In this document: positions 1 to 7,033 of the stretch, one piece after another
How the letters are laid out: each line of letters starts with the position of its first letter
Position numbering within the stretch: the stretch's first letter is position 1
Assembly (NCBI GenBank): GCA_038231495.1
Contig: JBBRLG010000221.1
Coordinates: 1 to 11,136, forward strand
Source of the DNA: JBBRLG01 sp038231495
GTDB lineage: Bacteria; Planctomycetota; Planctomycetia; Gemmatales; Gemmataceae
Length of the DNA stretch: 11,136 bases
Reading direction: 5' to 3'
The notes under the pieces: generated by a model
Told to the model about the DNA's origin: nothing
Database searches by the model: none
The model's input: only the letters and a program-made list of their open reading frames with translations
Position numbers and translations under genes: made by a program

Positions 1-51
1 GGGGGGTGGATGCCATGACGGAGTACTGCAATCGTTCTTGACCCCCCCTAC

Positions 52-70
52 CCCCCCTTCGCAAGGGGGG
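52..70. repeat. C/G-tract hairpin
   Basis: A perfect 8-bp stem (CCCCCCTT at 52-59, AAGGGGGG at 63-70) closes a 3-base CGC loop. A second C7 run lies just before it at 42-48, and a G6 run opens the window at 1-6. The stem is seen directly. Its role is unknown: it has no T-run after it on the plus strand, so it is not a canonical intrinsic terminator, and it may be a dispersed intergenic repeat. Confidence 0.55.
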
Positions 71-81
71 AGCAGTTGATG

Positions 82-110
82 CCGGTGAACGGTTACCCTG
101 GTTTCACCGG
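82..110. repeat. Inverted repeat upstream of the ATP-grasp gene
   Basis: The arms CCGGTGAA (82-89) and TTCACCGG (103-110) are perfect 8-bp inverted repeats with a 13-base spacer, lying about 110 bases before the ATP-grasp start. They could be an operator or an RNA stem-loop in the leader. I found no convincing -35/-10 pair near it, so a regulatory role is inference only. The rest of 111-220 shows nothing I can name. Confidence 0.35.
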
Positions 111-220
111 GATTTGATAAGCGTTTGCGGCTTCGGGCCGGGTATTCCCTTGCCACAGGGTTGAGCAGTCTGCCTGATTAGCTGGCAGCCCAGCCGCGAC
201 GGTTTTCGACCCCCTCTCCG

Positions 221-1714
221 GTGGAACTGACCGTGACCAAGTCCGCTCCGGCCCCGCTGACGACTGGCACCGCCGCCGAAGATCTGTTCCGCGGTTACAC
301 CATCGGCACGTCTTACGACGAGATGTTTGAAGGCTCGGGCCAGCCGCGCCGGCACTACCAGGCGCTGCACCGCCGTTTGCAGGGTCTGTCCGCCGACGAA
401 TTTCGGCGGCGCAAGGCGATGACCGACCTGTCCATGCGCCAGGACGGCGTCGGCTTCACCGTGTACCGCCAGGAGGAAGGCATCGAGCGCGTGTGGCCGA
501 TGGACCCCGTGCCGCGCATCATCCCGGCCGCCGAATGGGACTATCTCGAACGCGGCCTCGTGCAGCGGTTGACCGCGCTGAACCTGTTTTTGAAGGACAT
601 TTACCACGACCAACTCATCCTCCGCGACCGCGTGATCGACCCGCGCCTGATTTACGAAGGCGCGTTCTTCCGCCGGGAGTTCGTGGGCGCGACGGTGCCG
701 CGCGACATCTACATCCACGTCTGCGGCACCGACTTGATCCGCGACACCGACGGCCGTTACCTCGTGCTGGAGGACAACGGCCGGACGCCGTCGGGCGTCA
801 GCTACATGCTTCAGAATCGGCAGGTGCTCAAGCGCGTCTTCCCACAGCTTTTCGCCCAATACGACGTGCGCGCCAACGAGGATTACCCGGCGGCACTGCT
901 GGACGTGCTCAAGTTCATCGCCCCCGGCGGTCGGCCCGACCCGACGGTGGTGCTGCTCAGTCCCGGCATGTACAACTCGGCGTACTTCGAGCACACTTTC
1001 CTGGCCCAGCGCATGGGCATCGAGTTGGTCGAGGGCCGCGACCTGGTCGTCGATCAGCACCGCGTCTACATGCGCACGACGCTCGGCCTGGCACGCGTGG
1101 ACGTGATCTACCGGCGCATCGACGACGACTACCTCGACCCGCTGACGTTCCGGCCGGACAGCACGCTGGGGGTGCCGGGCCTGGTCAACGCCTACCGGGC
1201 CGGCAACGTCGCGCTGGCCAACACGATTGGCACCGGCATCGCCGACGACAAGGGCGTTTACCCGTTCGTGCCGGACATGATCGAGTATTACTTGAAGCAA
1301 GACCCGGTGTTGCCGAACGTGGAGACGTTTCGGCCGCTGGTCGCCAGCCACCGCAGCCATATTTTGGCGAACCTCGACAAGCTGGTCGTCAAGACGGTGA
1401 ACGAGTCGGGCGGCTACGGCATGTTGATCGGCCCGGCCTCAACGGCGGAGCAGCGGGCAAGTTTCGCCGACGCGGTGCGTGCCCGGCCGCGCGACTTCAT
1501 TGCGCAGCCGACGATCTCGCTGTCACAGCATCCGACGTTCGTAGACGGCCGGCTCGAAGGCCGCCACGTCGATTTAAGGCCGTTTGTGCTGTGCGGCGAG
1601 AAAATTGTCGTCGTGCCGGGCGGCTTGACGCGCGTCGCGTTGCCGCGCGGCAGCCTGGTAGTCAACAGCTCGCAGGGCGGCGGCAGCAAGGATACGTGGG
1701 TTTTGGCGGAGTGA
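221..1714 (+). CDS. Circularly permuted ATP-grasp protein (DUF404/DUF407, COG2308 type)
   Basis: This 497-residue protein belongs to the circularly permuted ATP-grasp type 2 family, predicted to use ATP to form an amide or peptide bond, probably in the cytoplasm. Family hallmarks seen directly are the N-terminal YDEMFEGSGQPRRHY block (about 35-49), the LEDNGRTPSGVSYML block with E184-D185-N186, the YRRIDDDYLDP block (297-307), and the C-terminal LVVNSSQGGGSKDTWVL. Length is normal for the family and all blocks are intact. An in-frame TAG at 179-181 makes GTG 221 the first usual start; ATG 323 would cut into the conserved YDEMF block. No Shine-Dalgarno is visible. It is followed 114 bases later by an alpha-E gene, the usual partner. 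The transglutaminase-like gene often seen with this pair is absent from the window. The family is certain; the substrate is unknown. Confidence 0.93.
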   Translation: MELTVTKSAPAPLTTGTAAEDLFRGYTIGTSYDEMFEGSGQPRRHYQALHRRLQGLSADEFRRRKAMTDLSMRQDGVGFTVYRQEEGIERVWPMDPVPRIIPAAEWDYLERGLVQRLTALNLFLKDIYHDQLILRDRVIDPRLIYEGAFFRREFVGATVPRDIYIHVCGTDLIRDTDGRYLVLEDNGRTPSGVSYMLQNRQVLKRVFPQLFAQYDVRANEDYPAALLDVLKFIAPGGRPDPTVVLLSPGMYNSAYFEHTFLAQRMGIELVEGRDLVVDQHRVYMRTTLGLARVDVIYRRIDDDYLDPLTFRPDSTLGVPGLVNAYRAGNVALANTIGTGIADDKGVYPFVPDMIEYYLKQDPVLPNVETFRPLVASHRSHILANLDKLVVKTVNESGGYGMLIGPASTAEQRASFADAVRARPRDFIAQPTISLSQHPTFVDGRLEGRHVDLRPFVLCGEKIVVVPGGLTRVALPRGSLVVNSSQGGGSKDTWVLAE

Positions 1715-1727
1715 AGGCAGAGAAAAA

Positions 1728-1799
1728 ATCCGAAATCCGAAGCACCAAATCCGAAAGAAATGCGTTCGGATTTCGGATTTCGGATTTCGGATTTCGGAT
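1728..1799. repeat. Heptamer TTCGGAT/ATCCGAA inverted array
   Basis: Five perfect tandem copies of TTCGGAT fill 1765-1799. Facing them, the reverse complement ATCCGAA occurs at 1728-1734, 1735-1741 and 1749-1755, with one degenerate heptad at 1742-1748 that keeps the 7-base register. A 9-base centre (1756-1764) separates the two halves, so the transcript could fold into a long hairpin. It starts 13 bases after the ATP-grasp stop and ends 29 bases before the alpha-E ATG, so any shared transcript carries it. Read as protein it gives FGFRISD-like repeats, which is how it can be falsely absorbed into the N terminus of the next gene. From memory, such arrays are scattered in planctomycete genomes; I could not check that. 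Confidence 0.85.
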
Positions 1800-1828
1800 C
1801 GGGCTTTTGTCGATCGGAAACGAGCTTC

Positions 1829-2785
1829 ATGCTGAGCCGTGTCGCGGACGCTTTATTCTGGATGAGCCGTTACCTCGAACGGGCCGAACACGTGGCCCGG
1901 TTGCTCGACGTGTGCTTCCACCAGGAACTCGACCTGCACGGCGTCCTCGCGGGGCCGCACGAGTTACAGTGGACCAGCCTCGCCGCCACCCTCCAGCAGC
2001 AGATCCCCGAACAGCCGAAAGCCGCCGCGTCGCCCCAGGCCGCCATCAGCCAGTGGCTCACCTTCGACCTGGACAACCCCGGCAGCATCATGTCCTGCGT
2101 CGCCAAGGCCAGGGCCAACGCCCGCAGCATCCGCGGCTCCATCAACGCGGAGATGTGGCGCGAACTGAACAAGCTCTATTTGTTGCTGAGCGACCCGGCG
2201 TTCAGCAGCCAGGCTGGCGAGTCGCCGCACGAGTATTACCAGGCCGCGGAGTGCGGCAGCCACATTTTCCAGGGCGTTTGCGACGCGACACTCAACCACG
2301 ACGAGGGCTGGCAGTTCATTCAACTGGGCAAGTACCTCGAACGCGCCGACAAGACGGTGCGCATCCTCGACATCCAGTACAACCTGCTGCACGACCTGAG
2401 TGAGCCGACCGAACTGCCCCTGGCCAACCTGCTGTGGGGGTCGGTCCTGCGGAGTTGCCGGGCGTACGAGGGGTATCAACGGCTCTACGTCGGCCGGATC
2501 GAGCCGGAGCACGTCGTCGAGTTTTTGCTGCTGCACCCGCAGTTTCCGCGCTCGGTGCGCTTCAGCCTGGAGGCGGCGGCGGCGGCGCTGGTCGCGATCG
2601 AAGGGCAGGGACAGCGGCGCAACCTCAGCATCGCCGACCGCGAACTGGGCCTGGTCCTCGGCGAGTTACGGTTCCGCGACCTGGACCAAATCCTGGCCGG
2701 CGACCTGCACGTCTTTCTCGGCGACCTGCAACGCCGCTGCGGGCTGGTCAGCCGGGCGTTGCAGGAGCGGTATTCCTTGCGTTAG
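1829..2785 (+). CDS. Alpha-E domain protein (DUF403, COG2307 type)
   Basis: This 318-residue, mostly alpha-helical protein is of the alpha-E family, the standing genomic partner of the circularly permuted ATP-grasp proteins. It is thought to work with the ATP-grasp enzyme in making or attaching a peptide-like product, but its own activity is not established. Seen directly are the family opening MLSRVADALFWMSRYLERAEH, the central block NHDEGWQFIQLGKYLERAD (about 156-174) and LLLHPQFPRSVRFSL (233-247). I chose ATG 1829 because it gives exactly the family N terminus. The frame is open back to 1760, but that extension encodes only the heptamer repeat. No good Shine-Dalgarno precedes the ATG. It is probably cotranscribed with the ATP-grasp gene, through the hairpin array between them. 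Confidence 0.93.
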   Translation: MLSRVADALFWMSRYLERAEHVARLLDVCFHQELDLHGVLAGPHELQWTSLAATLQQQIPEQPKAAASPQAAISQWLTFDLDNPGSIMSCVAKARANARSIRGSINAEMWRELNKLYLLLSDPAFSSQAGESPHEYYQAAECGSHIFQGVCDATLNHDEGWQFIQLGKYLERADKTVRILDIQYNLLHDLSEPTELPLANLLWGSVLRSCRAYEGYQRLYVGRIEPEHVVEFLLLHPQFPRSVRFSLEAAAAALVAIEGQGQRRNLSIADRELGLVLGELRFRDLDQILAGDLHVFLGDLQRRCGLVSRALQERYSLR

Positions 2786-2857
2786 ACGACCGCGGCCCTG
2801 GCAGATTAATCGTCGAGCTAAGCGTGGGGTGCCATGCTTTCGTATTAGCGTCGGACG

Positions 2858-2878
2858 GGCCGCCAAAGCAGGGCGGCC
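2858..2878 (+). terminator. GC-rich hairpin, possible terminator after alpha-E
   Basis: GGCCGCC (2858-2864) and GGCGGCC (2872-2878) form a perfect 7-bp stem around the loop AAAGCAG, about 70 bases after the alpha-E stop. No T-run follows, so it is not a canonical intrinsic terminator. It could instead be part of the toxin-antitoxin control region, since it sits inside a larger inverted repeat. Confidence 0.3.
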
Positions 2879-2888
2879 GCCGCGGGAG

Positions 2889-2917
2889 TCGAATCTGGAA
2901 CGGCCGTCCGGTATAAT
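2889..2917 (+). promoter_or_regulatory. Promoter of the toxin-antitoxin operon
   Basis: A perfect TATAAT -10 box lies at 2912-2917, with a weak -35 TCGAAT at 2889-2894 (3 of 6 consensus bases) and a 17-base spacer. The expected transcript start near 2924 leaves a leader of about 25 bases carrying GGAGG before the antitoxin ATG. The right arm of an inverted repeat (CGGACGG 2852-2858, CCGTCCG 2904-2910) ends one base before the -10 box, a good place for an antitoxin-controlled operator. The promoter is read from sequence; autoregulation is inferred from the usual behaviour of type II modules. Confidence 0.55.
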
Positions 2918-2948
2918 CGCACCATTGCCCCTGTGCGGAGGACCGTAA

Positions 2949-3194
2949 ATGAGTCCAATGTCCGAACAACTCTTGGTGTCAGCCTTAACTTTGTCCGAAG
3001 CCGAGCGGTTGGAACTGGCCGAGGCACTCTTGGCCGCTTCCGAACCGCCTTCGCCGGAGCCAACCGGCGATGCGTGGCTGGCCGAACTGCACCGGCGCTC
3101 GGCGCAGATCGACGCCGGCGATGCCACCTTAACTGCCTGGTCGGAAGTCAAACGGCGGGTCCGCGCCCGCCTGGAGGGCCGGCCCGGTGGCTGA
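2949..3194 (+). CDS. Addiction-module antitoxin (TIGR02574-like)
   Basis: This 81-residue protein resembles the putative addiction-module component family, small antitoxins paired with RelE/ParE toxins. Visible are a helical N-terminal part with LSEAERLELAEALLAA (15-30), a Pro/Glu-rich linker (32-38), and a C-terminal basic segment W64-S-E-V-K-R-R-V that is typical of the family and probably grips the toxin. ATG 2949 is favoured by GGAGG at 2937-2941 with a 7-base spacing; the in-frame ATG 2958 is a weaker choice. Its last 8 bases overlap the toxin gene, which fits translational coupling and tight antitoxin-to-toxin dosage. A perfect TATAAT box stands just upstream. The family call rests on motif and context rather than a search. 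Confidence 0.82.
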   Translation: MSPMSEQLLVSALTLSEAERLELAEALLAASEPPSPEPTGDAWLAELHRRSAQIDAGDATLTAWSEVKRRVRARLEGRPGG

Positions 3195-3480
3195 CGTGTC
3201 GCTACACGCCGCCGCCGAGGCGGAGTACGAAGCAGCCCTGGCGTGGTACCTGACGCGGAGCGCGCGAGCGGCCGCCCGGTTCGAGGCAGCGGTCGAGCGC
3301 GCCTTGGCGTTCCTGGCTGCGTTCCCCGAGGCGTGCCCCTTGTGCGATGACCGGCATCGGTATTTCGCCGTGCGGCGCTACCCCTACGGGCTTGTGTTTC
3401 GCGTAGACGGAGACCAAGTCCGCGTGGTCGCCGTGCCCCACGACCGTCAGTTACCGGGGTACTGGGTCAACCGAGCGTAA
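3187..3480 (+). CDS. ParE/RelE-superfamily toxin
   Basis: This 97-residue protein fits the type II toxin RelE/ParE superfamily. It has an N-terminal helical pair with AEAEYEAALAWYL (10-22) and ARFEAAVERAL (30-40), then beta strands with RRYPYGLVFRV (63-73) and QVRVVAVPHDRQLPGYW (77-93), and ends in R96. The HDR...PGYWVNR tail is typical of the ParE-like branch. ParE proteins act on DNA gyrase and RelE proteins cut mRNA at the ribosome; sequence alone does not settle which applies here. GTG 3187 is the likely start because it overlaps the antitoxin stop by 8 bases. No separate ribosome binding site is evident, so it probably depends on translation of the antitoxin. The gene looks intact. Confidence 0.85.
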   Translation: MADVSLHAAAEAEYEAALAWYLTRSARAAARFEAAVERALAFLAAFPEACPLCDDRHRYFAVRRYPYGLVFRVDGDQVRVVAVPHDRQLPGYWVNRA

Positions 3481-3482
3481 GC

Positions 3483-3510
3483 CGCAGCGCAATTTGGTCG
3501 TTCGGCTGCG
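3483..3510 (+). terminator. Weak hairpin after the toxin gene
   Basis: CGCAGC (3483-3488) and GCTGCG (3505-3510) form a 6-bp stem around a 16-base loop, starting 2 bases after the toxin stop. There is no T-run. It may help end the toxin-antitoxin transcript, but the evidence is slight. Confidence 0.18.
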
Positions 3511-3527
3511 CGGGAACCCGTTCCGCC

Positions 3528-3557
3528 TTGACACAATCCACGCAAACGTGCTTTCCT
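3528..3557 (+). promoter_or_regulatory. Possible promoter of the VIT/vWA gene
   Basis: A perfect TTGACA -35 box is at 3528-3533. With an 18-base spacer the -10 would be TTTCCT (3552-3557), which matches only 3 of 6 bases. This would give a leader of about 90 bases. The -35 is striking in such GC-rich DNA, but the weak -10 keeps confidence low. Confidence 0.35.
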
Positions 3558-3653
3558 ATCCGGCCACGGGATATTGCCGCACTTCACTGAACCCTCCCCG
3601 CCGTCCCGCCGCGTACGCTTCGTCGCGTTCTCTTGCCCGACTGGGAGGTTGCG

Positions 3654-6600
3654 ATGTCTCTCAAACGTCTGACCGGCTGGAAACTGCTGCCCCTGTGGGG
3701 TTGCCTGACCGTCCTCGGCACCGTCCTGCTGTTCGGCGACCTGGGTTGTATCGCCGTCAACCCAAATTTACCGCGGGAGAACGGGCAAGCCTCGAACGTG
3801 CCGACGCAAGTGATTGTCAACGGCAGTATGGTGCCAGCGTCGTCGCCGCCCACGGGCGGAGTAGCCGGTGTAGCGTTCGGGAGCCGCGAAGATATTGTCG
3901 TCCAGACGTACCGCGACGCTGAGCCAGCTGGTCCTTTCGCCGACATTCGGAGTCCGCTTGGCGTCTCCAAGGAAACGAAGCCGAAAACGGAAAACGCCCC
4001 CGTCGTGTGGAAGCGCGACCGCAACCGGCCGAGCTTCGCGCGCGTCTACGTCGGCGACGGCAACTCGCTCGAACTGGTCAACCTGCGCGTCACCGTCACC
4101 GTCGAGGGGCCGCGCGCCCGCACCGTCGTCGATCACGTTTTTTACAACCCACACGACCGCCGGCTCGAAGGCACGTTTGAATACCCGTTGCCGACTGGGG
4201 CCAGTCCGGCCCATTTCGCCATGTACCTCGGTTCGGCCCAACCGACCGTGGCAACACGGTTCCGCTGGAACAAGGACGGCCCGCCGTTGCCCGATCTCGT
4301 GCTTGCGGACGGCAAGACGAAGGACGTGGCCAAGGTCAAGGACGTGGAAACCTACGACTGGGGCAAGCTGCAAGAGGCCCGCGTCGTCGGCAAGGACAAG
4401 GCGCTCGAAACCTACGAGGAAGTCGTGCGCGGCAAGATCGACCCGGCCCTCCTGGAGTACGCGGGCGGCAACACCTTCAGCGGCCGCGTCTTTCCGATTC
4501 AGGCAAAGGGTTTTAACCGCGTCATCCTCGCCTACGAGGAGACGCTGCCGGTCGTCGGCGACGACTTGCTGTATCGCTACCCCATGCCCGATTGCAAGCT
4601 GACCGAGCTGGAAATGACGCTCGACGCCAACGTGACCAAGGGGCAAGTCCTGGTGAAAAAGCCCGACGCGCGCGACTGGAGCGTCGCGGAGCAAACGACC
4701 GGCGAAACGTATCACTTCCAGCACATCTGGACCGAGCACGGGCCGGGCGGCGAGGCGGTGTTCAAGCTCACGCCGGCGAACGCCAACGTGCAGGCCGTCG
4801 CCGGTCGCCAGGGCGAGAGCGGGCCGCGCTACGTCTACGCCCGCGTCCGGCCCGACCTCAAGGCCGAGCGTGCCGACCCGTTCGCGTCCAAGGCGGTCTT
4901 CCTGCTCGACACGTCGCTGAGCGAGCATCCCGACCGCTTCAACGTTAGCATGAAGTTGTTGCGCCGCATCCTCGAAAACGACCCGGAAATCAAGCAATTC
5001 AACGTCCTCACCTTCGACGTGGCCGCGCGCTGGCTTACGCCGACGGGCTTCCTGGACAACACGAAGGAGGGCCGCGAGACGGCGTTCAAGCGCCTAGACG
5101 GCATTCTGCTCGAAGGCGCGACCGACGTGTCCGCGGCGCTGAACAAGCTGTGCCAGCCCGGCTTCGCCATTGATGTGGGGACGCCGCTCAATGTCTTCCT
5201 GCTGTCGGACGGCCAGGCGACGTGGGGCGAGGCGAACGTCGGCCAGATGGTCGCGTCGTTCGAGAGCCGGTGCCCGTACCCGACGCGCTTTCACTGCTAC
5301 CGCACCGGCCTGGGCGCGGACAACGCCGAGTTGTTCGAGGCGCTGACGCGGCGCGGCGGCGGCGTGTTCAACTGCTTCGGCGACGGCGAGTTGGTCGCGG
5401 CGGCGCAGGCACATCGCAACCAATGCTTCCAGGTGGAAAGCGTTCATTTTGAAGGCGGGCAGGCCATGAGCGACATACTGATCGCCGGCCGCAAGGCCTG
5501 CGTCTACCCCGGCGGCGACCTGGTTGTCGCGGCCCGCCTCGCCGGCGACAAAACGCCATCGGCGCACGCGAAAACGACGCTCGTGGTCGAGGGCAAGTAC
5601 CTCGGCCAGAAGCACGTCGAAGAATACACGGTCGAACTGACGCCGGGCAGTGACCTGGCGGCGCGGGCGTGGGGCGAGGTGGCGGTCGCGTCGCTCCTGG
5701 CCGTCAACGACCCGAAGCTCGACCCGCTGGTGACAGCCTATTGTCAGCAGTTCGGCATCGGCAGCCGGGTGGCGTCGTTCCTGGTGCTGGAAAACGACGC
5801 CGACTACAAACGGCTGAACCTGGAGGCGGAGCGCGGCAAAACGGTCAACGGCGACCTCGGCTCGTTCCTCGAAGGCGTGTGGGTCAACCTCGGCAAGCCG
5901 GCGACCGCGAAACAATTGTTCGAGCGGTTCCTGGAGCGCATCGAGCCGCGCGTCAAGCTGACCGAGGGCAGTGACGCCGCCCACGTCAAGAAGGTGCTTA
6001 CCCTGCTCGCCGACGCCGATTTTGAACTGCCGGACGCGGCGATCGGGGGCAAGCCGTTCGACAAGAAACAAGTTCCCGCCGAGTATCTGAAGAAGCGCAA
6101 GGAAGACCCTCGCAACGTCGCCAACTATCTCGCCGAAGCGCGGCGGCGTGCCGAGGCCGGCGACGACGAGGGCGCGGCCAGGGTGCTGTCGTGCGTGGTG
6201 GAGGAGTACCCCGGCCGTGCCGACGCGCTGCGGCTGGTGGGCTATCGGCTGCTCGATTTCAAGCAACCGGCGTCGGCGGCGCGACTGTTCGAGCAGGTGG
6301 AGCGCAACCGGCCGTTCGAGCCGCACAGCTACCGCGACCTGGCCCGCAGTTTGGAGGAGTCCGGCAAGTACGGCCTGGCCGCGATCCAGTACGAGATCGT
6401 GCTGGCGGGCACGTGGCACAACCGCTTTCACGATTCGCTGAAGGTGGTGGCGCGCGAGGAGTACGTGCAGATGATGCAACAGGCGGTCCAGAAAAAAGCC
6501 GTCGCGCCGAAGTTACTCGACGCCTTCGGCGACCGCCTGGAAGGCCTGAAGGCGGCGCGGGAGCCGAGCGACCTGCGCGTCAGCATTTCGTGGAACACCG

Positions 6601-6929
6601 ACGCGACGGACGTGGACCTGTGGGTGATCGAACCGGACGGCACCAAGGTCTTTTACCAAAACAAGCGCAGTCCGAGCGGCGGCGAGTTGTCGGAGGACCA
6701 GACGCAGGGTTACGGGCCGGAGCGTTACCGTATCGCCAAGGCCAAGCCGGGCGTCTACAAGGTGGTGGTGCATAATTTTAACCCAAACCCCAACCTGCTC
6801 GGTGGCGAGACGCACGTCCACATCGTCATCACGCGCAACGCCGGCACGCCGGGCGAGGTGAGCGAACGGCACAACGTCATCCTCAAGACGCCGAAGGAAG
6901 AGGTCGAGGTGGCGAAGGTGAAGTTTTAG
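3654..6929 (+). CDS. VIT/vWA domain protein with helical repeats and a C-terminal DUF2135 (YfaP-like) domain
   Basis: This 1091-residue protein is probably exported or membrane-anchored. It opens with a basic stretch (K4, R5, K10) and a hydrophobic segment (11-28), then GDLGC with C32, a poor lipobox. A VIT domain covers about 126-300, with LEGTFEYPLP at 171-180. A vWA domain at about 412-580 has a complete metal site: D419-T-S-L-S423, T490 and D519. The block FGIGSRVASFLVLEN (from F700) is typical of inter-alpha-trypsin-inhibitor-like bacterial proteins. Helical TPR-like repeats lie at about 820-925. The C terminus (973-1091) matches DUF2135, with TDATDVDLWVIEPDG and a GG...Q-GYGPERY block. 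ATG 3654 is set by GGGAGG at 3643-3648 with a 5-base spacing; an in-frame TTG at 3633 lies before that site. It likely binds a ligand through metal-dependent adhesion. Partner and role are unknown. It has no obvious operon mates. Confidence 0.9.
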   Translation: MSLKRLTGWKLLPLWGCLTVLGTVLLFGDLGCIAVNPNLPRENGQASNVPTQVIVNGSMVPASSPPTGGVAGVAFGSREDIVVQTYRDAEPAGPFADIRSPLGVSKETKPKTENAPVVWKRDRNRPSFARVYVGDGNSLELVNLRVTVTVEGPRARTVVDHVFYNPHDRRLEGTFEYPLPTGASPAHFAMYLGSAQPTVATRFRWNKDGPPLPDLVLADGKTKDVAKVKDVETYDWGKLQEARVVGKDKALETYEEVVRGKIDPALLEYAGGNTFSGRVFPIQAKGFNRVILAYEETLPVVGDDLLYRYPMPDCKLTELEMTLDANVTKGQVLVKKPDARDWSVAEQTTGETYHFQHIWTEHGPGGEAVFKLTPANANVQAVAGRQGESGPRYVYARVRPDLKAERADPFASKAVFLLDTSLSEHPDRFNVSMKLLRRILENDPEIKQFNVLTFDVAARWLTPTGFLDNTKEGRETAFKRLDGILLEGATDVSAALNKLCQPGFAIDVGTPLNVFLLSDGQATWGEANVGQMVASFESRCPYPTRFHCYRTGLGADNAELFEALTRRGGGVFNCFGDGELVAAAQAHRNQCFQVESVHFEGGQAMSDILIAGRKACVYPGGDLVVAARLAGDKTPSAHAKTTLVVEGKYLGQKHVEEYTVELTPGSDLAARAWGEVAVASLLAVNDPKLDPLVTAYCQQFGIGSRVASFLVLENDADYKRLNLEAERGKTVNGDLGSFLEGVWVNLGKPATAKQLFERFLERIEPRVKLTEGSDAAHVKKVLTLLADADFELPDAAIGGKPFDKKQVPAEYLKKRKEDPRNVANYLAEARRRAEAGDDEGAARVLSCVVEEYPGRADALRLVGYRLLDFKQPASAARLFEQVERNRPFEPHSYRDLARSLEESGKYGLAAIQYEIVLAGTWHNRFHDSLKVVAREEYVQMMQQAVQKKAVAPKLLDAFGDRLEGLKAAREPSDLRVSISWNTDATDVDLWVIEPDGTKVFYQNKRSPSGGELSEDQTQGYGPERYRIAKAKPGVYKVVVHNFNPNPNLLGGETHVHIVITRNAGTPGEVSERHNVILKTPKEEVEVAKVKF

Positions 6930-7004
6930 AAGGCGAGCGTCGCGGCGTAATCCTGATGAATTCGCGTTACTTTCGTTCCGAATGGCGAAAAACGGGACGG
7001 GTTC

Positions 7005-7033
7005 TTGACGGGTTTGAGAGGCAGTGATCTACT
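7005..7033 (+). promoter_or_regulatory. Candidate promoter of the HAD-like gene
   Basis: TTGACG (7005-7010, 5 of 6 consensus bases) and TCTACT (7028-7033, 4 of 6) are separated by 17 bases. The leader would be about 90 bases and ends in a strong Shine-Dalgarno. The -10 box overlaps the left arm of an 8-bp inverted repeat (7022-7029 with 7071-7078). Confidence 0.45.

Noticed and set aside
104..1360. Long open frame antisense to the ATP-grasp gene
   Set aside because: It is the complement of a well-recognised conserved gene and its protein has no recognisable motifs. Long antisense frames are expected in GC-rich coding DNA.
1728..1799. CRISPR-like array
   Set aside because: The repeats are contiguous 7-mers without spacers and form an inverted pair; no cas genes are present.
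1760..1828. N-terminal extension of the alpha-E protein
   Set aside because: The extra 23 residues encode only the TTCGGAT repeat; the family begins at the ATG at 1829.
493..2403. Long plus-strand frame spanning the ATP-grasp/alpha-E junction
   Set aside because: It is rich in Arg, Pro and Ala, out of frame with both conserved genes, and reads through the heptamer repeat. It is a shadow and not a fusion gene.
2858..3510. Confident intrinsic terminators after the alpha-E and toxin genes
   Set aside because: The stems at 2858-2878 and 3483-3510 lack a T-run, so they are kept only as low-confidence features.
3633..3653. Upstream TTG start for the VIT/vWA protein
   Set aside because: The Shine-Dalgarno at 3643-3648 lies inside this extension and points to ATG 3654, which also begins a proper signal-like N terminus.
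3768..6479. Two long antisense frames under the VIT/vWA gene (3768-4997 and 5094-6479)
   Set aside because: They lie opposite strongly conserved VIT, vWA and helical-repeat coding and show Arg/His/Val-rich composition without family motifs.
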